The notes below the pieces were generated by a model. The model had not been told where the DNA came from and did no database searches. It saw only the letters and a list, made by a program, of their open reading frames with translations. DNA of 64,000 nt from Limnoperna fortunei (Eukaryota; Mollusca; Bivalvia; Mytilida; Modiolidae), in the NCBI GenBank assembly GCA_944474755.1, contig OX104124.1, forward strand, positions 248,001-312,000. Reading direction: 5' to 3'. The translations under genes and the position numbers were made by a program. Positions 20,505-31,600 of the stretch are shown one piece after another (position 1 is the stretch's first letter; each line of letters starts with the position of its first letter).

Positions 20505-20544
20505 GAAAATACCGGGTCTCCCGTTAGCGAGACTCGGTATTTTC
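20505..20544. other. Hairpin, 16 bp arms and 8 nt loop
   Basis: gaaaataccgggtctc at 20505-20520 pairs with gagactcggtattttc at 20529-20544, with one mismatch. No gene context. Confidence 0.85.
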
Positions 20545-21828
20545 CCCTTTTTTTTTACAAACGGCTAAATTAAAGTGCTTATTTTTGAAATTACCACAAA
20601 AATGCCAGACAAATTTTTTCAATCTGAAACGCTGTATTTGAAATTGAGTTTTGTGACGTCACAAACACATTATTACGTCACGTCATCAATGGAATGTAGA
20701 GGCACTGTTAGGGGGCTCTGAAGTAACGACATGAACAATGTGCGATGCTCGCATTTTAGGCTGCGCCTGCATTCATATTATATTTACCTCAAGTTGCAGG
20801 CGGCAACGCCGTGTAAGTGCATTTCTCTTAGTGTCGAAATGACGTGTGGTGACTATCTTTACTTCTTTTCGACTTTTGTACTACTTTGTCTTCGAGACAC
20901 ATGGAAACCATCATTGTACGGGCCTTTTCTTGCTTTACTTTTGGACATATTTTGACCGTCGTTTGCCATTTTCCTTTTGTTTTACTCCTGGTACTACACT
21001 TTGGATTGTACGGAAGTTCAACTGGTTACAAAGAAAGTATTTTGAAGGGTACCAGAGCAGGTATGGTTAATGTATTTATTTTTAATTTCTTTTTTTACAT
21101 GATATTCTATGACAAATTGTTTGGACACATAATTGTTTTGTTTATCGGGTATTTTTTGTATATTTTTCGGCTGATGAAAATCTGTGTAAACTTGTGACGT
21201 CGATTTTCCAAAGCCCGCGCATAATTTGAATTATTCAAAACATAGTCACATAGCTGGGCAAGTTTTTCGCTTTGGTTCAGTAAATTAAGTAAGTAGGATT
21301 GTTGTTTACAGTCGTCATATTTTATACATAACGAAGAAAACGACAAACTGATGAAAGCACATGAATTTTGTCATGATGATCTGGCATTATCGTTCATACG
21401 CACGTCACCGGTCATATAACTTTCAATGACCATAGAATAAAATCTATGCATTAAGTGAAAACACACAAAAAGCACGACCAACAAAAAAGGATCAAATACT
21501 ATATATTGTTACTGAGCATTAAATCCAAGCATTATAGGCAGAAACCTAATTAAGAACACATGCACAAAAACCATGGCATTTTTATTAAGGAAGTATAGGT
21601 ATACATAAATTAAAACACTATGATTTAGCAGCAATATATATAAGCATAGCAATAAGCATATTATCTTAGTGTGTGATGCTGGGAGTCATTAAGGTACAAA
21701 TAAATCGGGACATATAAGTTATCAGATAACATGTACCGAAAGATATTTATTATAGAGGGATTGTTTAGACATATGTTTGAGGGTATAGTTGTAAGTGCAT
21801 GCATTTAATTGTGACATTCCTACATATC

Positions 21829-21851
21829 CAAAATCTCAGTATGAGATTTTG
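21829..21851. other. Perfect 10 bp hairpin
   Basis: caaaatctca, 3 nt loop, tgagattttg. Inside the 6.3 kb element. Confidence 0.8.
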
Positions 21852-22237
21852 AATATTTGGGAATTTAACTGAGAAATCTAAATTACACTATATTCAATTT
21901 GTATTGTACTGAGAATTTTGTAGCTGATTTAAGAATGGTCTTATATTGCATATATGTCTTCATTTATTTTGTAGACTAAGAATTCCGAAGGCCACCCTAA
22001 CTATTGCTGTGAAACAACCAATACAAGGAACAGCTACCAAACCTAGCTGCTCACCCATTTAGTCAAAACAACATAACCACGGTAACAGAAATTCTACTTG
22101 TATGTCCATGTGCAATAATGTTAATAAAAGAATAGCTAGTCCATTCATGTTTTACAACCTGTAAATGACTGGCGTTATTGATAAAATATCGTAAATTTTC
22201 TAGAAATATTTAAACACAAAGATTACTTTAATTGTCA

Positions 22238-22372
22238 ACACCGAGGTTGCCAGTTCAAGTCTCACTGCTGAAGGGTGTGCTTGATTCCAATTTTAACTGA
22301 CGAGGATGGCCAGTTTTCCTACCGAAGGTCGGGTTTTACCCTGTTAGTCTAGCTTCCTTCCCCAATATTTAC
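22238..22372 (+). repeat. SINE fragment
   Basis: Carries the B-box region (gttcaagtctcactgc), the gggtgtgcttgatt block and the gccagttttcctaccgaagg body, ending before the usual tail. It lies inside the 6.3 kb element. Confidence 0.75.
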
Positions 22373-23519
22373 AACATATTAAAATATGTCTTTTTAATTG
22401 ACATTGACTGTTCTATTTTATTTTTATTTTGTAAATGTTGGTTTATGTTCAGTGTTTGCTTGTGAGATGAAACAATTTATATACATTTTTATTTGTAGTT
22501 TGTAAGCTGCTTTGATCTGGAAACAATAATTAAGTTTTTAGAGAGTAAGCTTAAAGAAAGCACTTTAGATGACTGGTAAGTTCATGAAGTAATTATAATT
22601 ATAGAACATCATTTTCATTGAACTATATTTTCATTAAATGTAACTAATACTGAAATCAGGGGAAATTTTTTACTTTTATTCTTAAAGGAGCACACAAAAT
22701 ATCAAATAACAGTTGTTTACACATATAACATACTCATTTATTAGGTTTTAAACTTTAATGCTTCTAAGAAGGGGAAGCAACTCATATTAGGAGAAGATAA
22801 CTCAAATGAGTTTTTCTTAGACAAAACTATCAAACAAGTTTACAACTGCACGCTCATTGTGTTACAAATGTGTAAATTATATATATGTCTCTTTTATTAT
22901 ATTTGTATAAATATCTTTAAATATTTAATACACGATTGTTTATTTTAGTATCAGGAGCAAAATTTTTTAGCTATCTTTGGAAATGTTACATAATTCTTAG
23001 AAATATTTGTACATTAAATGAAAATCATTGTGATTTCAGAGTTATGTGCTGCATATGATAGTTCATCAGTCGAGAAATAAGGGAAGCAATGCGAGTGGAA
23101 AAGATGAGAAAAACTAAAACAGAAACTTAGAAGGTCAATTTAAACTTGTATTTATGTTGTAAATATTTTGTAAATAGTTATTTTCATAATTATATTATGT
23201 TATGTTTTAAAGGTTACATTATGCAACTATAAATATGAATGCTCAAATAAACTTATATGATTGTATTTTTATATCATTATTTAATCCTTTTAAACAGAAT
23301 GAAGCAAGAGGTACACAAAAACAAGTACAAAAAAGACAGGTTTAGAAAATGGCCAAATTACAGATTTAACTCGTGGAGCACATTAATGCTGCTTTTAGCT
23401 CTAAAACAGCTTGACCTACACCAAATTTGCAATTTTTAATATCATGTATGCTTCAATTCCACATAGACAATTACAATTGTATTTACACATGAGACGCCAA
23501 CACTTAAAACAGACTTTTT

Positions 23520-23660
23520 AAATTTCCAGCTTAAAACAGGCTGACATCTCCAACTTAAAACACGCTGACATCTCCAACTTAAAACACGCTGAATCTCCAA
23601 CTTAAAACACGCTGACATCTCCAACTTAAAACACGCTGACATCTCCAACTTAAAGTACGC
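23520..23660. repeat. 24 bp array, about six copies
   Basis: Unit aacttaaaacacgctgacat plus ctcc, an amplification of the subterminal motif at the right side of the 6.3 kb element. Confidence 0.88.
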
Positions 23661-24074
23661 TGAGATTATACACTTAACACACGCTGGTATAACCACCTAA
23701 AATCCGCTTTTGTACATTTGCTATATTCCGCTTATTTACCGCTGACAACTAATTTGCATATTCCACTTCAAATCCGCTGATTTGTACCGCTTAATCCCAA
23801 CTTCACCTAATTTACATAATTTAGACGCTTCAGCCCAACTTATTTCACACTTCTTTACCGCTTATTGTCCTAATCACTGAACCAAATATGCAAATTAGTT
23901 TTAAAAAGCGGTATTTCAGCAGTTCATTAGGTAAATATAAGTTGATTAAAAGTAACGCTGATATACTACTTTTATTCAACTTTAAATCAGCTATTATCAA
24001 GCTTTTTGATTAAAAATAATGCCGCTGCAATCATACTTAAAGATAGCTTTTTCTCAACTTAAAATTGTCCTGGG

Positions 24075-24150
24075 GTGACACTGTATATACTAGTACTGCA
24101 GTAGTGACTGTATATACTAGTACTGCAGTAGTGACACTGTATATACTAGT
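24075..24150. repeat. 29 bp minisatellite, remainder of the array
   Basis: About three units identical in form to 16195-17760. It was contiguous with that array before the 17761-24074 insertion. Confidence 0.93.
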
Positions 24151-25009
24151 ATTAAAATTTTACATTTTCACTTAAGGTATGTTTTCAGTTGATGCAAATA
24201 ATTTTAACGCTTCTGCTATTCAAGGGACTTGTCAAATTACATGAACGATTTGAAATAATTCCCCAAAAGTCTATTTCAAAATTTCCAAAAATTTCTTCCG
24301 GATTGTATTATTCTAAACGTAATCAAGACATTTAAATGGGGTGTAATATTTATTATGATGATAATTTCATGTTTCTACAAGAGAAATTATTGCACTGAAG
24401 AGTCACTAGAATCAAGCCAGGAATAAACAAGGGATCAATCTAAATGTCACGCCTCTGTATGGCGTACAGTGATAACATAAATAAAGAACATTATAAAGAG
24501 ACTTGATAACACTTACAGTATTGTGATCAAAAAATGGAACAAACAAATTACGTATATACAGTTATGATTAGATGTTTACATCTCGCTGCCATTTATTTAC
24601 TCTTAGTGCATAATATACTAGTGTAAACAATATTTACAACCGTTTCGAATGTTTTTCTTAAAGATTAAATACATGTTAGTTTACTCTTTCCTCGTCACAG
24701 TAGGAGTAAGTTATGACGCCAGAACTTTAATTAAAACTGTCATTTATAACGGTAAATACATGTAATCGACCATGCCATTTCTTACAAATGTATTGAAATT
24801 TAAATTTATAGTAATTTACACAAATCTATACTTTTGTATACCTGTAAGTATTAAAAGGTACCTACCTTTCAAATACACAGATCTTGTATTGATATAATTA
24901 AAGAACCACAATTATTTTAACTATGTTCAGTCAACTTTGAAATTCTATACCATTAAGTTAAAACTTTCAAATTGTTCTGTTTGTTGTGTTAAAAGGTTGT
25001 ACATAACTA
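24151..25009. other. No gene recognised
   Basis: AT-rich unique-looking sequence after the minisatellite. No exon, RNA gene or repeat that I can support. Confidence 0.5.
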
Positions 25010-25290
25010 TTTTTGTCCCCTGTCGCGAAGCTTCATCCCTAGGGACATTGTTTTGCTCTTCGTCTGTTCGTCCGTCCATACGTCCGTCAGCAGCACGTTT
25101 TGGACGCATCTCCTCTAAAACCACTTGATTAATTGCTTTGATATCTGGTAGGAGTAATTGTTATAATGTGTAGATGTGCTTACTTTATCATCATTTTGAT
25201 TCGTCAAATTTTGTAGGAGTTATGGGACTTTGACCGTTTAAGCAATTCGATAGGCATCTTCGATGACATTCAGTGGTGAGGAACTCGGAA
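25010..25290 (+). repeat. Probable dispersed repeat with cgtccgtcc stretch
   Basis: A cctgtcgcgaagcttc start, the gtctgttcgtccgtccatac stretch and a ggagttatgggactttgacc end resemble a dispersed repeat type that I associate with mollusc genomes. Single copy in this window, so the call rests on recognition only. Confidence 0.4.
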
Positions 25291-26027
25291 TAATAAAATC
25301 CCCTTCGGCAAAAATTAAAATAGACTTTCCTAACAAAACAATATAACAATTCTTAGAAAACAAAAGAATTATAAAATTAACCCAAAATAGTAAAATAAGA
25401 AATAAAAAACGAAGCCTTAAATTATTTTTGTTACCATGGATTATATAGTTTTTATTATTTTATTATTTTATCATTTTAATAACCCCCAAAACTGTGACTA
25501 TAGCAATATAGGTGCACCAACCAAATGGAGGAAGAAGACATGGCAACAAAATCTTATTAATAATTATTTTTCCAAAAGTTGTTACTTCTCTTTTATGTTC
25601 CTATATTCTACACAACGGCTCAGAAATCTACTTTTATTCAGTTGCATTTCATGGATGTCTGAGAAGGATAAAATTAGTACCCGGAGTCCATTTATAACGA
25701 TGTACCATTTCTCATGAATATTTAATCAACTCAATTATATAATCCTAATATGGATCTAAAAGACTGAATATAGACTTCGTGACATTTATAAAAAAATATT
25801 TTAAAGGTGAAGCCGTTCATACCTCGAATTATAAGCGTAGCGGAAAAAATGATTTCAGCTAATTTAATGCTATATATAAGTATAAATCACAATCAATAAA
25901 TTTTTATTACGTACTTACTTTAAAACTAGAAAATCTTTGGATGTCGGGTCGTATTAAATGACGATGCAGTTTTACCATTTGTTTTAATTCAAATTTTTAT
26001 AACTAAGTTTATTATTATATAAGAATT
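25291..26027. other. No gene recognised
   Basis: AT-rich; short overlapping open frames (25436-25717) have no domain signature or splice context. Confidence 0.45.
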
Positions 26028-26263
26028 GTTTCTTTAAATGGTGATTAACGCCACTTTCAGCAATTTTTCAATTTGTAAGGCGTCCGGTTTAAGAGAGAAA
26101 TATTTCCCGACCTTCTAGAATACTTGGAATTATTTTCAATTGAGTTTGGAGTCCAGCACACCCTGTCGTCAGTGAGACCCAAACTCGAAACCTTAGTGTT
26201 GGCAGGCTCTTGATCAATAATAGATGACTGAGTACATTCACAACTCGGCCACCGAGCCCTCTA
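26028..26263 (-). repeat. SINE copy, moderately diverged
   Basis: On the minus strand: gggctcggtggccgag head, ttgatcaagagcc, the tttcgagtttgggtctcac region and the gccttacaaattgaaaaat end. Same family as 9298-9567. Confidence 0.8.
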
Positions 26264-26434
26264 ATTTTACAAGACATGACAAAATAGCTTGTGAGATGAC
26301 TAAGTACTATCTAATAAAATATAGGTAATCTTTATTGTATATAAAAACCATTTTGGATTTAGTAATAAATACACAACAAAAATATCCATGCATATAAACA
26401 TATAAAGAAAATTTAATTAAGATTTTGAATCTAG

Positions 26435-26925
26435 AAGGGTCCTTACAAAAATCAGAATGTGTGACCATAATCTAGCCATAGCCATAGAAAAGGGTAGATA
26501 CTTAAAAATTCAAAGAGAGCAAAGACTGTGTGTTGTTTGCAATGTGGTAGAGGACGAGGCTCATTTTCTGCTACATTGCAAGACAAACGAGTCTTTGCAA
26601 AAAACTTTACTCGAAGAATTTTTTTAAGATACTGATCAATACGAACAACATAGTGACATTCAAAAATTAAAAGTACTTCTAAATCCAAATTGCTAAAAAC
26701 AAGTTAAGTTCCTATTTAAAACAATCAGTAGTATTGAGGATGGGGGACTCTTAATTAAATACTTGCAAAGCCAATACATACATCGTTCATGTAAAATACT
26801 ATGTTTTATATGTTAATTGCGTATTTCTACGGTTATATTGTTTAATTGTATATTTTTTGTCACAAACTCTGTTTAGATGTTTATATGACAATACAAAATT
26901 TGAATTGAATTTGAATTAAACATTA
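26435..26925 (+). pseudogene. LINE reverse-transcriptase ORF, 3' end fragment
   Basis: The plus strand encodes KGRYLKIQREQRLCVVCN followed by EDEAHFLLHCKTNE, the zinc-finger-like C-terminal signature (CxxC...HFLxxC) of many LINE RT proteins. A stop soon follows, then an A/T-rich 3' region ending in a ttgaat microsatellite, a usual LINE 3' end. Severely 5' truncated. Confidence 0.75.
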
Positions 26926-26956
26926 TCCTTAGTCAATAGGAAATAGTCTAACTAAT

Positions 26957-27172
26957 ATGAACCTCATGTTAGCGCTTCTAACGATCGCTTTATAAAGTTA
27001 TGAACCTCATGTTAGCGCTTCTAACGATCGCTTTATAAAGTTATGAACCTCATGTTAGCGCTTCTAATGATTGCTTTATAAAGTTATGAACCTCATGTTA
27101 GCGCTTCTAATGATCGCTTCATAAAGTTATGAACCTCATGTTAGCGCTTCTAATGATCGCTTTATAAAGTTA
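26957..27172. repeat. 43 bp tandem repeat, five copies
   Basis: Unit ttatgaacctcatgttagcg plus cttctaacgatcgctttataaag. It is the expanded version of part of the repeat at 14374-14520. Confidence 0.93.
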
Positions 27173-27325
27173 CAGGTACTGTTCAGAATTTCTTTGGTTG
27201 TGTTTAGATTAATTTTCATTTTTTCAAGAGGATCTAAAGTAATAAAAACATAGAATTTTGTTTCCATCAATTTAATAAAAGGTACTCTGATATGGTCAAT
27301 AATTTGTATATCTTAATTTTGTTTA

Positions 27326-27580
27326 TGAGTCTCGGGGGCCAATTGATTAAGGTAGTTCGTCTTATATTGATCATATGGTCTGTAAACACTGAGATTGCGG
27401 GTTCGAATCTCACTGCGGGCAGGGTGCGATCGACTCCAATCTTAATTAACAAGAATTTCCAGTTTTCCTACCGAAGGACAGTGGCTTTTTTCGGGTACTC
27501 TGGCTTCCTTCCCCAATAAAAACTGGACGCAATGTTATAGCTGAAAAATTGCTGAAAGTGGCGTTAAACAATAATAACAC
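27326..27580 (+). repeat. Full-length SINE copy
   Basis: Head tctcgggggccaattgatta, B box ggttcgaatctc, full body, and tail ggcgttaaacaataataaca. Nearby attttgttt at 27316-27324 and 27589-27597 may be the target duplication. Confidence 0.85.
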
Positions 27581-27597
27581 AAACAATGATTTTGTTT

Positions 27598-28250
27598 GCT
27601 TGTTTACCATGACTATATATGTATATACATAACGACAAAGAGGGAAGGTTGGGATCCTTTACTAGCCCATGTTATAAATTTTGTCGTGTTTTTCTAAGTA
27701 GTTCATTTAAATAAAGACGTGTCCCACTTATATACATGTATACCTTTTGTTTTCTAATATGTGTTATTTTAAGGATCATGTTTTTAAAAGGCATCAAACA
27801 AGAATACATTCTTTCAAAATACTGACACAAGTTCATGTTTGTCCAGGAAGTTTGCCAAAATAAATGAATTAAACATGTTAGAAATTTTTTCGTTGTTTAA
27901 CGCGTGATAGTTTTGCTCGTTCATTGACATCCCGTATCATGAATGTCCTGTTTTCATACAGTGACACCAGTTCGAACCAACACTTCTTTAAAATCCATTG
28001 TTAGCTTATCATGCAGGAAATTGTATAATCCCCCCCCCCCCACGAATTAATACATGTGTGAGATGTTCGGGCACCGTTATAAAATATGTAACTGCCTTAT
28101 TACATAGTTTTTATTTTATTATTTACCTCCCTCCACCAATCTCTTAATCTAACGTGAGGGCATATTTTCGACGCAGTCGGTATATTTTCGAATTGTGACC
28201 TTTGAACTAAAAGACGCTTACCCATGGTAACATTCTATAATTGAAGACAA
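27598..28250. other. Intergenic, no gene recognised
   Basis: Includes a 12 C run at 28030-28041. No supported gene. Confidence 0.5.
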
Positions 28251-28256
28251 ACTTGC

Positions 28257-28456
28257 TGTGGCGATTTGTTGTGAGTGTGGTTAGTACTTCGCTTAGATAG
28301 ATAGAAAATCAACTGATCGTTTCAAACTTGTATTGAAGACTAAAAACGTTGTTTACATGACGTTACAATGACAATAGACGTTACGTAGATAATGGTAACG
28401 TTAGTTACGTTCAAGACGTAAATGATTGTTCGTAATCGTTCGTAATCCTTGATACT
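28257..28456 (-). repeat. BEL/Pao 3' LTR
   Basis: 200 bp starting tgtggcgatttgttgtgagt on the plus strand; identical to 33820-34019. A purine-rich stretch lies just inside on the minus strand. Confidence 0.95.
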
Positions 28457-28609
28457 GGGGCGCCGAAAATGAAAAAGAAATGAAAATACAAATAAAAAGA
28501 TATATAAAATGACAAATAAATTGAATCAATTACTTTAAAGTCCACATGAAATAAATAAATATCCTGCATTTATCTCTTGAATCATTGGAAATTATAGTCA
28601 CTTAAATAG

Positions 28610-31600
28610 TTAACGATTTATAGTCCATTTTTGAATGTTTTCTCTGGCTTTCATTTTAGATAGTCGTTCTAGTGTAGTGTCGTTCTCGTTGACTTCTAAA
28701 GGATATAGCTTGGATATCGGTCTATTTGTTCTCCCGTGTTTAGTTCGCAAGTTCACTGCCCTAATAATACCATCATTTCCTTTGATGAGCTCCTCTACTA
28801 CTGCCAATTTCCATAATGTTCTCGGCGCCTCGTCGTGAATTTGAACAACATCGCCCACGCGTATACTTGGTTCGTTTTTTCCTGTAGCAATGTGACGTTC
28901 CTTCAAAGATGTGAGGTATTCCCTTTTCCAACGCAACCAAAAATGATCTAGAATTTGTTGTTGCATTCGTAAACTACGATTCAGACTATGATGTGTTGCA
29001 TTTTCACAGTTTTTGAGAATGTCTATGTTTTCTTTCGGGTATGGCAAAGTTGTAATTTTTCTTCCTTGAAGAAGATGTGACGGTGTTAATGCTTCTGGTT
29101 CATTCAGTTCGGAAATCACGTACGTCAATGGTCTATCGTTTAGTTTCGCCTCAATTTCGGTAATAATTGTTATTAATTGTTCCATATCTATACAGTTCGT
29201 ACCTAAAGATTTCCGGAGGCACTGTTTTGTAAGACCAATGAGTCTTTCCCACATTCCACCATACCATGGCGCACTACGTGGAATAAATTTCCAGTCAGTT
29301 CCATATTGACTTAGTTTATCTTTAGTCGAATCCATCAAAAGATTGATTTCTTTCGCCGATGATACGAATGTAGTGGCATTGTCTGAAATTAAGATTCTCG
29401 GAACTGATCTCCGACTCGAAAATCGTCTAAATGCATATATAAATGATTCCTCGCTTAGGCTAGTAACTACTTCCAAATGAAGTGCTCTAGAGGTAGAACA
29501 TGTGAATAAGCATATGTAAACTTTTGCTTTTGAATTATCATTATTTCGAACATATAGTGGTCCCGCAAAGTCTACTCCGGTAACTGAAAATGGCAATGAT
29601 TCCTGCACGCGGTCGCCAGGTAACGGCGGTGTTTCGGGTTGTTGATAAGAATGTCCTGTTACTTTTCGACAAACGACACATTTTCGTAATGTAACTTTAA
29701 CTCGCTGTCTTATCCTAGGAATCCAATATTTCTGACGTAAACGCGTAACGATATCGTTTATTCCTCCATGCAGTTGAGTGATATGAGCGTCCTGTATAAT
29801 AAGTGTTGTCAATCTGTGATTCGCTGCTAAAAGTATTGGATATTTCGTTTCATCGGGTAAGAATGCGTTTTGGATTCTAGTTTGACATCTGAGAATTTCT
29901 TGTTCATCCATACATATATTTAGCTGTCGAACGATTGCGGGTTTTGTTTGGGATTTTTTCGTGTAGTATTGTAGTACATCCTTGAATTGTTCATTCTGAG
30001 ATACACGTATCCACTTAATTAAAGATTCATTGATTTCACTAACAGATAAAGCTGATATGTTTCTCTCTTTTCGAAGAGTTCTGCAATTTTCTATAAATCT
30101 TGATACGTACGATGTAACCCTCAGAAGTCGCTTTAACGAACTAAAACGATGAATGTCTATTGCCTGATTTATGCCCGTTTCTTCTGGCATTGTTGACGTG
30201 AGCAGTGTGTGATTTGTATTCGTTACGGTAGTTAATATGTCGGTTTCCATTTCTTCTGGACTTTCGCCTTGATTTCCGCTCCAAGTCGGCCAATCCAGTT
30301 TGTTTCTTATCCATTTCGGTCCAGTAAACCATATATCGGCGCCGGTGAACTTTTCGTAAGTTGTACCTCGTGTTAAAAGGTCTGCTGGGTTGGTATCCGT
30401 GGGACAGTATCTCCATCGTTGATTTGATACACATAGTAAAATTTCTTTTGTTCTGTTAATTATAAACGTCTGCAACGGTTTTGTTGATGTGATCCATCTC
30501 AAGACTATTTGACTGTCCGACCAAAAGTTTACCTCCGTGTTTGTATCTAGGTTTAAGTTATGAATGAGGTGTTTCGCCAATCTCGCTCCTAAAACTGCAC
30601 CCATCAGTTCGAGTTTTGGTAATGTAATACGTTTCAATGGCGCAACTCGATTCCTTGCCATAACTAAAGCTGATTCGTCATCTGAAACTAAATACGCACA
30701 TGTGCCATATGCAGACTGACTTGCATCTGTAAAGATGTGTAAACTGAAGCTTCTTTCTTGACAATTTATATATGTAGATCGCTTTCTAAATAAAAATCTA
30801 GGTATTTCAATGTTAAGACCTTTTCTCAAATCATCCAGTATTTCAATCCAGTACAAATTTATGTCTTCCGGTAACGGTTGGTCCCATTCAAATTTCTGTT
30901 CCCAAAAAGACTGCATCAAGATTTTGGTTTTGACAGTAATAGGACTTAAAATTCCCAACGGATCATAAACGCTTGAAGATTGTTTCAATATTTCTCGTTT
31001 AGTACACACGCTGTTTTCGTCATACGATAGGTTATTTTGGAACATAATTTTATCTGCTTGAACATTCCATTTCAATCCAAGAATTTTCAAATTTTCATCT
31101 GTATCCATACATTGGTCAGATGCCGCTAATCGTTGTAGTTCCATGTCATTTGAACTCCACGATCTCAAATTAAATCCAGCACTGGCAAGAAGAGGTCGAG
31201 ATTCCTTGTAAAAGGTTAATAAACTCTGCTGATCTGGAAAACTTGACAAAACATTATCTACATAGAGGTCTCTCTTCAGTATTTGAGATGTGTTCGACTG
31301 GTCTAACTGAAGGTGCTTCATAAGTGTAGCGTTTAGCATAAACGGCGAGCACGTGGTACCAAATAAAACTACCCTGAAACGATAAGTGATCAGTGGACTG
31401 TTTGGATCTTTAAGGTCGCTTAACCAGAAGAATCTTGTAACATCTTTGTCATCATCGTGAAGTCTAATATTTAAAAAAGCCTTTTCTATGTCTGTTGTTG
31501 CTGCATATGGGTGTAGTCGGAATCTAGCCAATATTCCTGTTAAGTCATTCAACATTGGCGGTACGGATTTCAGACAATCATTAATACTTGGTTGATTGGG

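Larger units (their letters stand above)
17761..24074. mobile_element. 6.3 kb non-autonomous element with short inverted ends, inserted in a minisatellite
   Basis: Left end cccagacaattttgaag and right end cttaaaattgtcctggg are inverse to each other apart from two single-base gaps. Both outer 400-600 bp are packed with related ccgctta, ccgctga, acgctga and aacttaaa motifs, like subterminal transposase-binding repeats. The insertion interrupts the 29 bp array, leaving either a 2 bp GT duplication or none. No transposase or other long coding frame is visible; the interior is AT-rich, with a SINE fragment (22238) and a hairpin (20505). I could not assign a superfamily. Confidence 0.75.

Noticed and set aside
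20731..21197. Overlapping frames of 74-103 codons with a donor-like gtatgg near 21061
   Set aside because: No recognisable domain, and joining to the exon-like stretch at 22499-22576 gives stops in the frames I tried.
22499..22576. Exon-like stretch (ttgtag acceptor, gactg|gtaagt donor) encoding FDLETIIKFLESKLKESTLD
   Set aside because: Splicing to the next acceptor at about 23040 makes an immediate TGA, and no partner exon fits; left as unproven.
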